Shown here in pieces: positions 45,283-55,815 of a stretch of DNA of 64,000 nt; position 1 is the stretch's first letter, and each line of letters begins with the position of its first letter. A program made the translations under genes and the position numbers. The stretch comes from Xanthomonas theicola (lineage in GTDB: Bacteria; Pseudomonadota; Gammaproteobacteria; Xanthomonadales; Xanthomonadaceae), in the NCBI RefSeq assembly GCF_014236795.1, contig NZ_CP049017.1:226001-290000 (forward strand). Reading direction: 5' to 3'. A model generated the notes under the pieces. The model worked only from the letters and a program-made list of their open reading frames with translations. It was not told the DNA's origin and ran no database searches.

Positions 45283-46285
45283 GCAGGCGCCCGTTCACGC
45301 TGACCAGCTGCACGCCGAGATGGTCGCCGACGGCGATCAAGCGGCCGCTGCCGATGCTCTGCCCATAGACCATCAGCTGCACGCAGGCGTCTTCCACGCA
45401 GGTGTTCAGTTCCAGCACATGGCCGGGCTGCAGCGTGCCCAGTTCGCCCAGCGGCAGTAGCAATGGGTCCAGTTCCAGTTGGACCGGCACGTCCACCTGG
45501 TCGATGCTGCGCGGCGCGGACGCGGTGGCGACCTGTTCGGATGCGGTGACCGTGTTCATGTCGGCGATGTCCTCCAAATGAAAGGTGTGGCGATCTATGT
45601 GGCCATGCAACCGCCACTGCCGGCCGCTGGCCGCGCCGCAGCACAGCCACGCGCGATAACCGCCGTGCCGGCGTTGCAGCGGCGCGATCAGCACGTCGCC
45701 GGGGCGCAGCGAGGCCAGCCGTGCGCTGGGGTAGCGCCGCGCGCCCAGACAGGGGTAGGCCAACAGCCGAAGCGAGGGCGCGGGGCCGGCCGCTGCGGCG
45801 ACGGCCGTGCACGCCGCCTCCAGCGCCTGCACGGCGTCGGTGCAGGCGTCCACCGGCACGCAGGGCAAGGGCAGCTCGGCATCGCCGAACACCAGCAGCG
45901 GCCCGCAGGGGTGCGGCAAGGCGTGCGGCCATGCACGGAACTCGGTGACCTGCGGCCGGCCCAGGCCGAGCCGCTGCAGCGCCGCCAGCGGCGCGTCCAG
46001 CAACAGCGCCGCCAGTGCGGATTGCGCTGCGCAGCCATCGACCAACAGCGCGCGCAAGCCCGGGTCGGCGCTCACATCCATGCACAGCGACAGCCGGCCG
46101 CCATTGCCAAGCTCCACGCCGACGCACGCATGAATCCCTGTTGCGGAAAGCCGATGCCGCAGCGACAGCTCCGCGGCCGCGGCCAGCGGCTGCGTGCACA
46201 GCAGGCGCGCCAGCCGCGCCGCGCATTGCGCGATGTGCGGGACGCGGGGACGCAGCGGTGAAAGGCGGGCGGGTGTGCTGGACAT
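45269..46285 (-). CDS. hrcQ: HrcQ (SctQ), cytoplasmic ring protein
   Basis: 338 residues from ATG 46285. The first ~250 residues are divergent, as is usual. The C-terminal SpoA/FliN-like domain (LELDPLLLPLGELGTLQPGH, IAVGDHLGVQLVSVN) is clear. Builds the cytoplasmic sorting platform that receives substrates. Starts 20 bp after hpaP. Confidence 0.95.
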   Translation of the reverse strand: MSSTPARLSPLRPRVPHIAQCAARLARLLCTQPLAAAAELSLRHRLSATGIHACVGVELGNGGRLSLCMDVSADPGLRALLVDGCAAQSALAALLLDAPLAALQRLGLGRPQVTEFRAWPHALPHPCGPLLVFGDAELPLPCVPVDACTDAVQALEAACTAVAAAAGPAPSLRLLAYPCLGARRYPSARLASLRPGDVLIAPLQRRHGGYRAWLCCGAASGRQWRLHGHIDRHTFHLEDIADMNTVTASEQVATASAPRSIDQVDVPVQLELDPLLLPLGELGTLQPGHVLELNTCVEDACVQLMVYGQSIGSGRLIAVGDHLGVQLVSVNGRLHADA

Positions 46286-46305
46286 GGGCGTCGAAGGGGA
46301 AGGGG

Positions 46306-46938
46306 TCAAACGACTTCTATATCCACCGCGCAAGGCTGGTGCAGGACGGCGTCCAGTGCTGTGTGCAGGCAGTGTCGACCGCTGCACACTAGCTGCTGTG
46401 CGAGCGGGCTGCCGCAGCGGAAGCGAAGTAAGAGCGAGCCAGGCGAAAGCCGCATCCACAGGCGGGTGGCCGGCAGCACGTCCTCGCGCAGATCCAGTTG
46501 CGCCTCCCATGGGCCGCCCTCGCGTACCGGCGCGGCATTGCAGAAGTCGCTCACGTGTACGGCGACCCGCTGCATCGCCAGGCGCGCATGCCGGTCGTGC
46601 AGCAGCGCATGGGCGATGCGCCGCTGCAGATGCGCCGTGGTCGCCGGCGGCGGCCGGGCCAGGACAGGCGCGGCCTCCTGTGGCGCGGCCGCCGCGTCGT
46701 GCGCTTGCGCGTCGGCCGCTTCGGCATGGTCGCGTCCGCCTGCAGTCCACGGCTCCGGCGCAGGCAGGCATTCGCCGGCGTGCTGGTCCTCGCATTGCTG
46801 GCCGTCCAGGCGTGCGCCGCGATGGCTGGCGCCGTACAGCAGCCACTGCGCGCGTGCGTGGGCGTCGACGGGGCGCGGCCTGGCCGGCGCCACCGGCGGG
46901 GCGTCGCAGATGATGGCGGGGCGGAGCGGACGGTGCAC
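46306..46938 (-). CDS. hpaP: HpaP (HpaC-type) substrate-specificity switch protein
   Basis: 210 residues from GTG 46938, two bases after the hrcV stop. No ATG is available early in the frame. A disordered Pro/Ala-rich N-terminus is followed by a folded C-terminal domain (TRLWMRLSPGSLLLRFRCGS, HTALDAVLHQPCAVDIEVV), the layout of HpaC/SctP proteins. In the family HpaC switches export from pilus to translocon/effectors by contacting HrcU. Sequence is poorly conserved; position between hrcV and hrcQ is the main evidence. Confidence 0.85.
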   Translation of the reverse strand: MHRPLRPAIICDAPPVAPARPRPVDAHARAQWLLYGASHRGARLDGQQCEDQHAGECLPAPEPWTAGGRDHAEAADAQAHDAAAAPQEAAPVLARPPPATTAHLQRRIAHALLHDRHARLAMQRVAVHVSDFCNAAPVREGGPWEAQLDLREDVLPATRLWMRLSPGSLLLRFRCGSPLAQQLVCSGRHCLHTALDAVLHQPCAVDIEVV

Positions 46939-46940
46939 CG

Positions 46941-48866
46941 CTACAGGCCGATGCGCCCGACCGGCGCCAGTTCGATGTGGCCATTCAACTCCTGGTAGGA
47001 GTGGACCGGCAGCCAGCCGATCCGTGCCTCGATCATGCGCCGCACGTAGCGGCGGATGTCCATCGAGGTGACCAGCACCAGCGGCGCGTTCGGCGTTTCC
47101 CCCGCCAGCGCGACGATGCGGTCGGTCAGCTGCCTGGCGTCTTCCGGCGCCATGGTCAGGAAGTTGCCGGCCGGGGTCGGCTTGATCGCCTGGCGGATCG
47201 CCTGCTCCAGCGCCTGCTCCAGCAGCACGGCCGGCACGTGCGCGGCGCCGCCAGCGGCGCGGTGCGCCAGGAACGCACCGAGGTCGCCGCGGACGTACTC
47301 GGTCAGCAGCACCGGGTCCTTCTCCTTCGGCCCCCACACCACCAGGCTTTCCAGGATCAGCTTGATGTTGCGTATCGGGACGCGTTCCTCGAGCAGACGC
47401 CGCAGCACATCGGCGCTGCGCTGCAGCGGCACCGCCTTGTGCACCTCCGCGACCAGCCCCGGGAAGTCGGCACTGATCTGATCCAGCACCCATTGGGTTT
47501 CCTGCAGGCCCAGGAACTGGTGCGCGCGTTCGCGCAGCGGGCGCGTCGCCTGCCGTGCCAACTCCACTTCCGGTTGTTCGGTCGTCGGCGCCAGGCATTC
47601 GCATTGCAGCGGCACGTCGTGCACCAGGATCTCGAACTGCTGCGTGTGCAAGTCCGGCGCGCGCCACAGGCTCACGCCCGGGAACGGCAGCCCCAACTCC
47701 TCGACAAGTTTGGTGCGCTCGTGCTCAATGGCGCGACTGAGCGTCTGTGCTTGCAGGCGGTCGGCCAGCTCGGGTGCGAGCCGTACCGACAACGCCGCGG
47801 CGAAGTCCGGCGCATGGTCGCCGATGGTCGGCGCCTGCCCCTTGCCGCCGCGCCGCGCGGCACCGGCCACGGGCGCGCGCACCGGACCGCCGGCGGCATG
47901 CCGTTGCCGCCGCAGCCAATAGCCGGCGGCGGCGATCGCCGCCGCCAGCAGCAGGAACAGCGGCGCTGGGAAGCCCGGCACCAGGGCGAAGCACGCCAGC
48001 ATGGCGGCGGCACAGAACAGCGCCGGCGTGCTGCGGGTGAGCTGTTTGCCGATGTCGCCGCCGAGCGAGCTGTCGCCGCCCTCGCCGTCGTCGCCGGCGC
48101 GGGTGATCATGATGCCGGCCGAGACCGAGATCAGCAGCGAGGCGATCTGCGACACCATCGCATCGCCGATCGACAGGATCGCGAAGCGATTGGCCGCCTC
48201 GGCGGCGCTCATGCCGTGGTAGGTGATGCCAATGACGATGCCGGCCACGATGTTGACCAGGGTGATGACCAGGCCGGCGATGGCGTCGCCCTTGACGAAC
48301 TTCATGGCGCCGTCCATGCCGCCGTGCAACTTGCTTTCCAGCGCCAGCCGTGCGCGCTTGACGCGGGCGTTGTCTGCGCTGAGGTTGCCGTTGCGCAGGT
48401 CCGCGTCGATGCTCATCTGCTTGCCGGGCATCGCGTCGAGGGTAAAGCGCGCGCCGACCTCGGCCACGCGCTCGGAGCCCTTGGCGATGACGATGAATTG
48501 CACCGTGGTGATGATCAGGAAGATCACCAGGCCGACCACCAGGTTGCCGCCGACCACCAGCTTGCCGAAGCTGTCGATGATGTGCCCGGCATTGGCATGC
48601 AGCAGGATCGACTTGGTCGAGGCGATGTTCAGCGACAACCGCAGCAGCGTGGTGAACAGCAGCAGCGAAGGGAACGCGGACAGGGCCAGCGAGTCCGGCG
48701 CGTACATGGTGGCCATCAACAGCGTGACGCTCAGGCCGATGTTGACCGCGAGCAGCGCGTCGATCAGCGCGGTCGGCAGCGGCAGGATCATCAGCGCCAC
48801 CACGGCGACCACCAGCAGCGCGATCGCCGCCTCGCCGCCGTAGCGCAGTCCATGGCTCAATTGCAT
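46941..48866 (-). CDS. hrcV: HrcV (SctV), major export gate protein
   Basis: 641 residues, FHIPEP family. The N-terminal half has about eight membrane segments and the signature FTLDAMPGKQMSIDADLRNG (~residue 140). The C-terminal cytoplasmic half forms the nonameric ring (LDQISADFPGLVAEVHKAVP, RNIKLILESLVVW). Overlaps the end of hrcU by 10 bp. Confidence 0.98.
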   Translation of the reverse strand: MQLSHGLRYGGEAAIALLVVAVVALMILPLPTALIDALLAVNIGLSVTLLMATMYAPDSLALSAFPSLLLFTTLLRLSLNIASTKSILLHANAGHIIDSFGKLVVGGNLVVGLVIFLIITTVQFIVIAKGSERVAEVGARFTLDAMPGKQMSIDADLRNGNLSADNARVKRARLALESKLHGGMDGAMKFVKGDAIAGLVITLVNIVAGIVIGITYHGMSAAEAANRFAILSIGDAMVSQIASLLISVSAGIMITRAGDDGEGGDSSLGGDIGKQLTRSTPALFCAAAMLACFALVPGFPAPLFLLLAAAIAAAGYWLRRQRHAAGGPVRAPVAGAARRGGKGQAPTIGDHAPDFAAALSVRLAPELADRLQAQTLSRAIEHERTKLVEELGLPFPGVSLWRAPDLHTQQFEILVHDVPLQCECLAPTTEQPEVELARQATRPLRERAHQFLGLQETQWVLDQISADFPGLVAEVHKAVPLQRSADVLRRLLEERVPIRNIKLILESLVVWGPKEKDPVLLTEYVRGDLGAFLAHRAAGGAAHVPAVLLEQALEQAIRQAIKPTPAGNFLTMAPEDARQLTDRIVALAGETPNAPLVLVTSMDIRRYVRRMIEARIGWLPVHSYQELNGHIELAPVGRIGL

Positions 48867-49945
48867 GCGGAAGGTCCCGGGTCGTGAGAAGGGGGGGAGG
48901 CCGCGTCGGGCGCCGCCTGCAGGCCGTCGACCCAGTGCAGCACGGCCGCCACGACCGAGAACAGTTCCTCGGGGATGGCCGCGTCCAGCTCGACCTTGTA
49001 GAGCGCGCGGGCCAGCGGCGGATTGGCGATAATCGGCAGACCTTGCGCCAGCGCCGCTTCGCGCAGCGCCAGCGCGCCGGCGTCCTCGCCTTTGGCGACG
49101 ACCTGCGGCACGCCGAATTCCTGCACGTAGGCGATCGCCGCCGCGTAGTGGGTCGGATTGACCACCAGCGCCTTGGCCTTAGACAGGCGTTCGCGCGGAT
49201 CGGCGAACAGCAGCTCGTGCGCGAACTGCTTGCGTTGCCCCTTCATCTCGGGATTGCCTTCCACGTCCTTGTGTTCGCGTTTGACCTCGTCCTTGCTCAT
49301 GCGGTGGTCGCGGACGAACAGCCAGTACTGCAGTCCCAGGTCGACGCCGCCGACGACCAGCAGCACCACGCAGGTGACGCCGAACAGGCGGATCAGCACG
49401 TTCCAGCCGATCTGGGCGATGTCCAGCAGCGGCAGGTAGGCCGTGCCCAGCAGCAGCGGCATGAGCGACTCCACGCCTTTCCACAGCACCGCGCCGATCG
49501 CCACGGCCTTGACCAGCATCTTGACCAGGTCGGTCAGCGTGCGCGCCGAAAAGATGCGCTTGGTGCCGTTCACCGGATTCAACGTATCCAGCTTGGGTTC
49601 GAGCTTCTTGAACGAGAGGTTGAAGCGCGTCTGCAGCAGGCCGACGCACAGCGGCCCGGCGACGATCGCCAGTATCAGCGGGAGCGCCAGCCATGCGCCC
49701 TCGATCCCCATGAGCAGCATGCCCCGGCGCGTGGCGGCGTAGTCGCCGGTGTTGCCCATGTCCAGCGCCAGATGCAGCAAGGCGCGCAGATGCGCGCCGA
49801 GCCACCCGCCGGACACCTGCATGGCCAGCACCGCGCAGATCATGCTTGCGGCCATGCCGATGTCCCGGCTGAACGGCACCTCGCCGTCGCGGCGCGCGTC
49901 CTGCAGCTTTTTCTCGGTCGGTTGTTCGGTCTTTTCGTCGGACAT
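48857..49945 (-). CDS. hrcU: HrcU (SctU), autocleaving export switch protein
   Basis: 362 residues, FlhB family. Begins SDEKTEQPTEKKLQDARRDG, then four membrane segments and a cytoplasmic domain with the autocleavage site NPTH at residues 263-266. Cleavage between N263 and P264 sets substrate specificity together with HpaP. First gene of the leftward operon; a PIP box lies 66 bp upstream with a CACAAT -10-like hexamer at the right spacing. Confidence 0.98.
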   Translation of the reverse strand: MSDEKTEQPTEKKLQDARRDGEVPFSRDIGMAASMICAVLAMQVSGGWLGAHLRALLHLALDMGNTGDYAATRRGMLLMGIEGAWLALPLILAIVAGPLCVGLLQTRFNLSFKKLEPKLDTLNPVNGTKRIFSARTLTDLVKMLVKAVAIGAVLWKGVESLMPLLLGTAYLPLLDIAQIGWNVLIRLFGVTCVVLLVVGGVDLGLQYWLFVRDHRMSKDEVKREHKDVEGNPEMKGQRKQFAHELLFADPRERLSKAKALVVNPTHYAAAIAYVQEFGVPQVVAKGEDAGALALREAALAQGLPIIANPPLARALYKVELDAAIPEELFSVVAAVLHWVDGLQAAPDAASPPSHDPGPSACN

Positions 49946-50011
49946 CGCCGTGAAGCACCGTGCTGGGGCGAAGCATTGTGTGGCGAGCCGCCGGACGAGG
50001 CGGCGCCTGCC

Positions 50012-50036
50012 ACGAATGTCCTGCCGCGCACGCGAA
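50012..50036 (-). promoter_or_regulatory. PIP box of the hrcU-hpaB operon
   Basis: Minus strand TTCGC-N15-TTCGT (plus ACGAA 50012-50016 and GCGAA 50032-50036). CACAAT follows 31 bp downstream, matching the YANNNT -10 of HrpX promoters. Confidence 0.9.
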
Positions 50037-50066
50037 GCGCGAGGTTGCCGGCACAGGCCGCGCCGC

Positions 50067-50091
50067 TTCGCGGGCGCGTCGTGGATTTCGC
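50067..50091 (+). promoter_or_regulatory. PIP box of the hrpB operon
   Basis: Perfect TTCGC (50067-50071)-N15-TTCGC (50087-50091). TAGCCT at 50124-50129 is a YANNNT -10 after a 32-bp spacer. The ATG of hrpB1 is 73 bp beyond the box. Confidence 0.92.
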
Positions 50092-50164
50092 CCGGCCCGT
50101 CACGCGCCGCGACGCAGCCGCGCTAGCCTGCACGCCTGAAAAGTCCTCGCAGGGAATAACGACG

Positions 50165-50647
50165 ATGCATGCCTTTCAAGCCAAAGACGAGTTGACCAAT
50201 GGACTGATCGAGATCATTACGGTCGGCATGCAGAAGAACTGCCTTGCCGAGGCCGAGACGCTGCTGGCGGCACTGCGCGTGCTGCGCCCGAATCTCACCG
50301 CGTTGGACAACTTCGATGCGTGGCTGGCGATCAAGCGCGGCCGGTTCACCGATGCGGCGCGGATGCTGCGCAGCCTGGATGGAACGCCGGGCGCGCCGGC
50401 GATGAGCAAGGCCCTGCGTGCCTGCTGCCTGTTCGCCATCGGCGATTCCGAATGGACCGTCAGCGCCAACGAGGTGATCTCGGAGAACGCCGATCCGGAT
50501 GCGGTGGCGTTGGTCAAGATGCTCAGCGGGCAGTCGGCAGAGCCGCGCCAAGCCGCTGCGGACGGTACCGGCGCCGGCGCTGCCGATGCCGGCGGGCACA
50601 GCGGCGCGACCGCCGACCTCGCGACGTTCGGCTATCTGCGCGGCTGA
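50165..50647 (+). CDS. hrpB1: HrpB1, periplasmic Hrp protein
   Basis: 160 residues. Tetratricopeptide-like helical protein ([40 protein letters not shown]) of the HrpB1/HrpK family. In X. vesicatoria HrpB1 is periplasmic, binds peptidoglycan and is required for secretion. First gene of the rightward operon. Confidence 0.94.
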   Translation: MHAFQAKDELTNGLIEIITVGMQKNCLAEAETLLAALRVLRPNLTALDNFDAWLAIKRGRFTDAARMLRSLDGTPGAPAMSKALRACCLFAIGDSEWTVSANEVISENADPDAVALVKMLSGQSAEPRQAAADGTGAGAADAGGHSGATADLATFGYLRG

Positions 50648-50658
50648 GGAGAATCCGG

Positions 50659-51048
50659 ATGACTCCCATCGCGCCAATCGCCCCCGTGGCGCCAGTCGCG
50701 CAGGCGGGCGCCGCCGCGGCGCCGCCGGCCGCGCCATCGGCCGCGTCGGTGCAGCAGTTCCAGGCATTGCTGCAGCAGGGCCATCGGGTTGCCCCGGAAC
50801 TGCAACTGTCGGCACATCCCACCGCGATCGGTCGGCTGGTGAGTGCGGAGGACCAGGCGTTGCACAGCGTCTTCGCCCAGGCCGACGACTTCGCCGCGCG
50901 CGCGCCGACGATGGACCTGAACGAGCTGGTCACCGCGCAGATGCAGATGATGGACCGCATGACCGTGGCGATGGCGCAGCTGAACATCGGCACCGCCGTC
51001 GCGCAAGGCGGCAAGTCTGCCGTGCAGACCTTGTTCAAGAACCAATGA
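50659..51048 (+). CDS. hrpB2: HrpB2, inner rod / early secreted protein
   Basis: 129 residues from ATG 50659. An Ala/Pro-rich start is followed by a helical C-terminus with the conserved [20 protein letters not shown] block. HrpB2 is an early substrate needed for pilus assembly, controlled by HpaC and HrcU. The stop overlaps the hrcJ start. Confidence 0.95.
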   Translation: MTPIAPIAPVAPVAQAGAAAAPPAAPSAASVQQFQALLQQGHRVAPELQLSAHPTAIGRLVSAEDQALHSVFAQADDFAARAPTMDLNELVTAQMQMMDRMTVAMAQLNIGTAVAQGGKSAVQTLFKNQ

Positions 51049-51827
51049 GGCGCGCGGCGATGTGCCATTCCGGCGTTTGCCGCCGGCTGTGCCTGCTGCT
51101 GGCGCTGGTGCTGGGCTTGAGCGGATGCAGCGCCACGCTGTACAGCGGCTTGAGCGAGGCCGATGCCAACGAAATGCTGGTGGTGCTGCTGCGCAAGGGC
51201 GTGCACGTCGAGAAGGAGAGCCCCGACGACGGCAAGACCTGGTCGCTGGCGGCGCCGCAAGACCAGCTGGCCGATGCGCTGGATGTGCTGCGCGCGCACG
51301 GCTTGCCGCGGGAAAAGCACGCCAATCTCGGCGAGATGTTCAAGAAGGATGGCTTGATCTCCACGCCCACCGAGGAGCGGGTGCGTTTCATCTACGGCAT
51401 CTCGCAGCAACTGGCGCAGACGCTGTCGCAGATCGATGGCGTCGTCGCGGCCGACGTGCAGATCGTGTTGCCCAACAACGATCCCCTGTCGAACATGGTC
51501 AAGCCTTCCAGTGCCGCGGTGTTCGTCAAGTATCGGCCCGGCACCGAGGTGGCGCCGCTGGTGCCGAGCATCAAGAACCTGGTGGTGCACAGCGTCGAGG
51601 GGCTCAGCTACGACAACGTCAGCGTCACCATGGTGGCGGCGCAGTTGTTGGAAACCGGGCCGGCGGTCATGGCAGTGGAACGCACGGTGTGGTTGCCGCT
51701 GGTCCTGGCGTTGCTGTCGCTGGCCGCGGCAGGCGCCATCGCGTTGTGGGTCGCGCGCCGCGATGGCGGCTGGCGTGCGCTGCTGCGGCGGCTGCGGCCG
51801 CCCGGGTTGCCGGACGCGGTGCAATGA
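51045..51827 (+). CDS. hrcJ: HrcJ (SctJ), basal-body lipoprotein
   Basis: 260 residues. Lipoprotein signal ([13 protein letters not shown], lipobox LSGC), YscJ-family periplasmic domain ([40 protein letters not shown]) and a C-terminal membrane segment (~215-235). Forms the inner-membrane ring with HrpD5. ATG 51045 overlaps the hrpB2 stop; a second ATG at 51060 could also serve. Confidence 0.97.
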   Translation: MRRAAMCHSGVCRRLCLLLALVLGLSGCSATLYSGLSEADANEMLVVLLRKGVHVEKESPDDGKTWSLAAPQDQLADALDVLRAHGLPREKHANLGEMFKKDGLISTPTEERVRFIYGISQQLAQTLSQIDGVVAADVQIVLPNNDPLSNMVKPSSAAVFVKYRPGTEVAPLVPSIKNLVVHSVEGLSYDNVSVTMVAAQLLETGPAVMAVERTVWLPLVLALLSLAAAGAIALWVARRDGGWRALLRRLRPPGLPDAVQ

Positions 51828-52447
51828 GCGCAACGACGACGCCCGAGCAGTGCCTGTTGGACTATCGGAAGCGGGTACTCGCGCTGGCGCGGCAGGCCGA
51901 CCCGCCGCCGCCGTTGTGCCGCGGTGCGGCGCTGCGGCGGGCCTGGGCCGGTGCAGCGCCGATGCGCCGGCACGACGCGGTCGTCGCCGCGCTGGGGCTG
52001 GACGCGCTGCCGGCGGCGTGCTTCGGCGATGCCGATAGCGAGCTGGCGCTGCTGGACCCGGAGCCGCTGCGGCGCATGTTGCTGGCGCGCGCGCTGTATT
52101 CGCGGCTGGATGCCTTGCGCCACTGCGTCGAACGCGCACCGCGGCAGTGGTTTGCCGAGCGCCTCGGCCAGCCCGTGTGGCAGTGGCTGCGCGGTTGTGT
52201 AGCCGCCCCTTCGCGGATGCCGCTGCTGGCGCGCGACGCGGACGCCTCTGCCTGGCATCTGGACGGTTGGTGCCGGCTGGTGGCCGACGGCGTGTGGCCC
52301 TGGCCGGGCCTGGCGCGGCTGGCCGCCGCCAGCGCCGGCGTGGACCCGGGCGATGCGGCGCTGACGGCCGACGCGCGCAGCCGCGACTTCGTATCGCAAT
52401 GGCGCGCCGTCGCGCAGCCGGACACGGCAGGGGAGAGCGCGGCATGA
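51824..52447 (+). CDS. hrpB4: HrpB4 (SctK-like) cytoplasmic Hrp protein
   Basis: 207 residues, matching HrpB4 length; helical, Trp/Leu-rich C-terminus ([38 protein letters not shown]). A SctK-type sorting-platform role is assigned to the family. ATG overlaps the hrcJ stop. Confidence 0.92.
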   Translation: MSATTTPEQCLLDYRKRVLALARQADPPPPLCRGAALRRAWAGAAPMRRHDAVVAALGLDALPAACFGDADSELALLDPEPLRRMLLARALYSRLDALRHCVERAPRQWFAERLGQPVWQWLRGCVAAPSRMPLLARDADASAWHLDGWCRLVADGVWPWPGLARLAAASAGVDPGDAALTADARSRDFVSQWRAVAQPDTAGESAA

Positions 52448-53166
52448 TCTGGTTACGGAAGGGAAGCGACATCGCCATCGACGACGACATCGTGCGGCGC
52501 GAGGAATTGGCCACGGTGCTGGAGCTGGATCGGGCCGAGGCGCAGCAGCATGCGCGGCTGCTGCAAGACGCCGAACGCGCGCACAACCACGCGCAGGCGC
52601 TGGTGCACGCCGCGCAGTGCGAGACCCAGCGGCTGCGCAGCGCGGCCCGCGCGCGCTTCCGGCGCGTTGCGCGCATCGGCTTCGCTGCCGGCAAGCGCGG
52701 CGCCTTGCGCGACTGGAACATGCGCGCGGTACGTGCTGCGCATGACGAATGCGCGCAATGGCTGCGCAGCCGCGAGCGCCTGCTGCACGTGATCGTCGAC
52801 GCCTGCGCAAAAATCCTGGACGAGGACCGCGGCGCGCTCTATCGACGGGCGGCGCGCGCGCTGGAGCAGGCCTGCGCCGAGGCGAAGTTCCTGCAGGTGC
52901 AGGTGGCGGCCGGGGAAGGCGCGGCGGCGCAACAGGCCTTCGAACGGCTGGTCGCGCAGGCCGGCGGGCTGCGCGTGGAGGTGACCGAATGCCCGGCCCT
53001 GGCCCCCGGCGAATGCCGTTGCGAGTGGGACAGCGGGATCTTCGAGACCGGGCTGCAACTGCAGCTGGAATGCTTGCGCAATGTGTTCGGCAAAGTGCTG
53101 GGCGGCCACGCCGCGGCGGCAGGCGCCGTTGCCGAGGGGGGCGAAACGCAGGACGCGCCATGCTGA
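52444..53166 (+). CDS. hrpB5: HrpB5 / HrcL (SctL), ATPase regulator
   Basis: 240 residues, FliH/YscL type: long coiled-coil N-terminus ([20 protein letters not shown]) and a C-terminal domain ending near [17 protein letters not shown]. Controls the ATPase HrcN and links it to HrcQ. Overlaps hrpB4 by 4 bp and hrcN by 7 bp. Confidence 0.95.
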   Translation: MIWLRKGSDIAIDDDIVRREELATVLELDRAEAQQHARLLQDAERAHNHAQALVHAAQCETQRLRSAARARFRRVARIGFAAGKRGALRDWNMRAVRAAHDECAQWLRSRERLLHVIVDACAKILDEDRGALYRRAARALEQACAEAKFLQVQVAAGEGAAAQQAFERLVAQAGGLRVEVTECPALAPGECRCEWDSGIFETGLQLQLECLRNVFGKVLGGHAAAAGAVAEGGETQDAPC

Positions 53167-54476
53167 GCGTGGACCGAGGGGTGTTGCAGCGCGAACTGTC
53201 GGCGCTGGCCCCGGGGGTGCGCTACGGCAAGGTGGTCGAGCTGGTGGGCACCTTGTTGCGCGTGGAAGGGCTGGCCGCCACCATCGGCGAGGTCTGCGAC
53301 GTGCGCCACCCCGACGGGCGCTTGCTGCAGCGGGCCGAGGTGGTCGGGTTCGCGCGCGATCAGGCATTGCTGGCGCCGTTCGGGGCGATGCTCGGCCTGT
53401 CTGCGGGCACCCGCGTGGTGGGGCAGGGGCGACCGTTGTCGGTGCCGGTGGGAGACACCCTGTTGGGGCGGGTGCTGGACGGTCTCGGCGAGCCGGCCGA
53501 CGGCCGCGGCCCGCTGCGCTGCCAGGCGCAGGTGCCGATCCACGCCGAGGCGCCGGATCCGATGCGGCGCCGCCTCATCGATGCGCCGCTGCCCACCGGC
53601 ATCCGCCTGGTGGACGCGCTGGCGACCGTGGGCGAAGGCCAGCGCCTGGGCATCTTCGCCCCGGCCGGCGTCGGCAAGAGCACCTTGCTGGGCATGTTCG
53701 CCCGCGGCACCCGCTGCGACGTCAACGTGATCGTGCTGATCGGCGAGCGCGGCCGCGAAGTGCGCGAGTTCATCGAGTTCATCCTGGGCGAACAGGGCAT
53801 GGCGCGCAGCGTGATCGTGTGCGCCACCTCCGACCGTTCGGCGGTGGAGCGCGCCAAGGCCGCCTATGTCGGCACCGCGATCGCCGAGCATTTCCGCGAC
53901 CGTGGTCTGCGCGTGCTGCTGCTGATGGATTCGCTGACCCGTTTCGCGCGAGCGCAACGCGAAATCGGCCTGGCCAGCGGGGAGCCGCCGACGCGGCGCG
54001 GCTTCCCGCCATCGGTGTTCGCCGAGTTGCCGCGGCTGGTGGAGCGCGCCGGGATGGGCGAGCGCGGCTCGATCACCGCGCTGTACACGGTCCTGGCCGA
54101 GGACGAATCCGGCTCGGATCCGGTGGCCGAGGAAGTGCGCGGCCTGCTCGATGGCCACCTGTTGCTGTCGCGCGAGCTGGCTGCGCGCAACCAGTATCCG
54201 GCGGTGGACGTGTTGAACAGCCTGAGCCGGGTGATGGCCCAGATCGTCGATCGCGCGCATGTGCAGCTGGCCGGGCGGCTGCGTCGGTTATTGGCCAAGT
54301 ATCAGGAAATCGAGCCGTTGTTGCAGGTCGGCGAATACAAGCCCGGCAGCGACGCGCTGGCGGACGAGGCGGTGCTGCGCATCGATGCCATCCGCGCCTT
54401 CCTTGCGCAGGACGCCGGCGATGTCGCCGACCTCCAGCAGTCGGTGTGGCAACTGCAACAGGCGCTGCATGAGTGA
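53160..54476 (+). CDS. hrcN: HrcN (SctN), T3S ATPase
   Basis: 438 residues, F1-beta/FliI family. Walker [10 protein letters not shown] at residues 167-175, Walker [14 protein letters not shown] (~250), [10 protein letters not shown] and the [15 protein letters not shown] block are present. Unfolds substrates and releases them from chaperones such as HpaB at the inner membrane. Confidence 0.98.
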   Translation: MLSVDRGVLQRELSALAPGVRYGKVVELVGTLLRVEGLAATIGEVCDVRHPDGRLLQRAEVVGFARDQALLAPFGAMLGLSAGTRVVGQGRPLSVPVGDTLLGRVLDGLGEPADGRGPLRCQAQVPIHAEAPDPMRRRLIDAPLPTGIRLVDALATVGEGQRLGIFAPAGVGKSTLLGMFARGTRCDVNVIVLIGERGREVREFIEFILGEQGMARSVIVCATSDRSAVERAKAAYVGTAIAEHFRDRGLRVLLLMDSLTRFARAQREIGLASGEPPTRRGFPPSVFAELPRLVERAGMGERGSITALYTVLAEDESGSDPVAEEVRGLLDGHLLLSRELAARNQYPAVDVLNSLSRVMAQIVDRAHVQLAGRLRRLLAKYQEIEPLLQVGEYKPGSDALADEAVLRIDAIRAFLAQDAGDVADLQQSVWQLQQALHE

Positions 54477-54978
54477 ACGATGCGCGCCATGGAGCTTTTT
54501 GGCGGCGCTGCAGCGCCGCCGCGGCGAAACGGCGCAAGCGCAATTGCGCCAGGCGCTGGGCGAACTGCAATCGGCGCAGGACGCGGTGCAGGCATGCCGG
54601 GGGCGGCACGCGCAGTTGCAGCAGCGGTGCGACGAGCAGATGCGGCGCCAGGCCTGGTTGAGCGCGGCGCCGCGCCTGTGCATCGCGTCGTGGCTGGACG
54701 GCGAGCGCCATCGCGAGGATCTGGGCAGGCAGCTGGGCGCTGCGCAGCAGGTGCTGGAACGCGCGCAGCTGGCCTGTGCCGCGCAGCAGGAACAGGTCGC
54801 GGCGGCGCGGGCGCGTTGGGCCCGTCACATGCGCCAGGCGCAACAGTACCGGATGCGCGCCGATCTCCTTGAGCGGCAGCGCGCCGAACGGCGCGAGCTG
54901 GCCGAGGACGAGGAGGCCGGGGAAACCGCGGCGGCGCGCATGCGCCTGCACGCCGGTGTACGCGCGAGGCGCGGATGA
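54469..54978 (+). CDS. hrpB7: HrpB7 (SctO-type) coiled-coil stalk protein
   Basis: 169 residues, almost entirely charged coiled coil ([40 protein letters not shown]). Corresponds to the FliJ/SctO stalk that couples HrcN to HrcV. ATG 54469 overlaps the end of hrcN; the end overlaps hrcT by 4 bp. Confidence 0.93.
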   Translation: MSERCAPWSFLAALQRRRGETAQAQLRQALGELQSAQDAVQACRGRHAQLQQRCDEQMRRQAWLSAAPRLCIASWLDGERHREDLGRQLGAAQQVLERAQLACAAQQEQVAAARARWARHMRQAQQYRMRADLLERQRAERRELAEDEEAGETAAARMRLHAGVRARRG

Positions 54979-55799
54979 ACGCGCTCGATGCCGGCCAGGC
55001 GCTGGCCTGGCTGCATGCGCAAGGCGTTGCCCTGCTGGTTTTGCTCACCCTGGCCAGCGTGCGTTGCTTCGTGCTGTTCATGATGCTGCCCGCGACCGGC
55101 GAAGACGCCATTCCGGGCGTCGCGCGCAACGGCATGGTCTATCTGCTGGGCGGCTTCGTCGCCTATGGCCAGCCGTCCGGCCTGCTGGCGCGGATCGATC
55201 CGCTGACCCTGTTCGCGCTGGTCGGGAAGGAGGCGTTCGTCGGGCTGATGATCGGCTACGCCGCATCGAGCATCTTCTGGGTCGCGCAGAACGTGGGCAC
55301 GGTGATCGACGACCTGGCCGGCTTCAACAACGTGCAGATGAGCAACCCGTTGCACGGCGAGCAAAGCACGCCGGTATCCAACACCATGCTGCGGACCACG
55401 ATCACGCTGTTCTATGTACTGGGCGGGATGGTGACGTTGCTCGGTGCGGTGTTCGAATCCTATCGCTGGTGGCCGCTGGCGACGCTGCAGCCGGATGCCG
55501 GCCAATGGGCGGCCCAGTTCGTACTGCAGAACACCGACAGCATGATGGTCGCGACGGTCAAGCTGTCGGCGCCGGTGATGCTGGTCCTGGTGCTCGTGGA
55601 CTTCGGCTTCGGCCTGGTCGCGCGTAGCGCCGAGAAGTTGGAACCGTCCAACCTCAGCCAGCCGGTGCGTGGCGCGCTGGCGTTGCTGATGCTGGCGTTG
55701 CTGGTCCAGGTCTTCCTCTCGCAACTGCTCGACGAACTCTCGTTCGTCCATTTCCAGTCCAAGATCGGCCAGTTCGTGGTCGCGCCGGCCGGCACGTAG
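54975..55799 (+). CDS. hrcT: HrcT (SctT), export apparatus membrane protein
   Basis: 274 residues, FliR/SpaR family with about seven membrane segments (ALLVLLTLASVRCFVLFMML, AFVGLMIGYAASSIFWVAQ, ALALLMLALLVQVFLSQLL). Completes the HrcRST gate. Last gene of the hrpB operon, followed by a terminator. Confidence 0.97.
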   Translation: MNALDAGQALAWLHAQGVALLVLLTLASVRCFVLFMMLPATGEDAIPGVARNGMVYLLGGFVAYGQPSGLLARIDPLTLFALVGKEAFVGLMIGYAASSIFWVAQNVGTVIDDLAGFNNVQMSNPLHGEQSTPVSNTMLRTTITLFYVLGGMVTLLGAVFESYRWWPLATLQPDAGQWAAQFVLQNTDSMMVATVKLSAPVMLVLVLVDFGFGLVARSAEKLEPSNLSQPVRGALALLMLALLVQVFLSQLLDELSFVHFQSKIGQFVVAPAGT

Positions 55800-55815
55800 C
55801 GGCGCAGACGCGATC

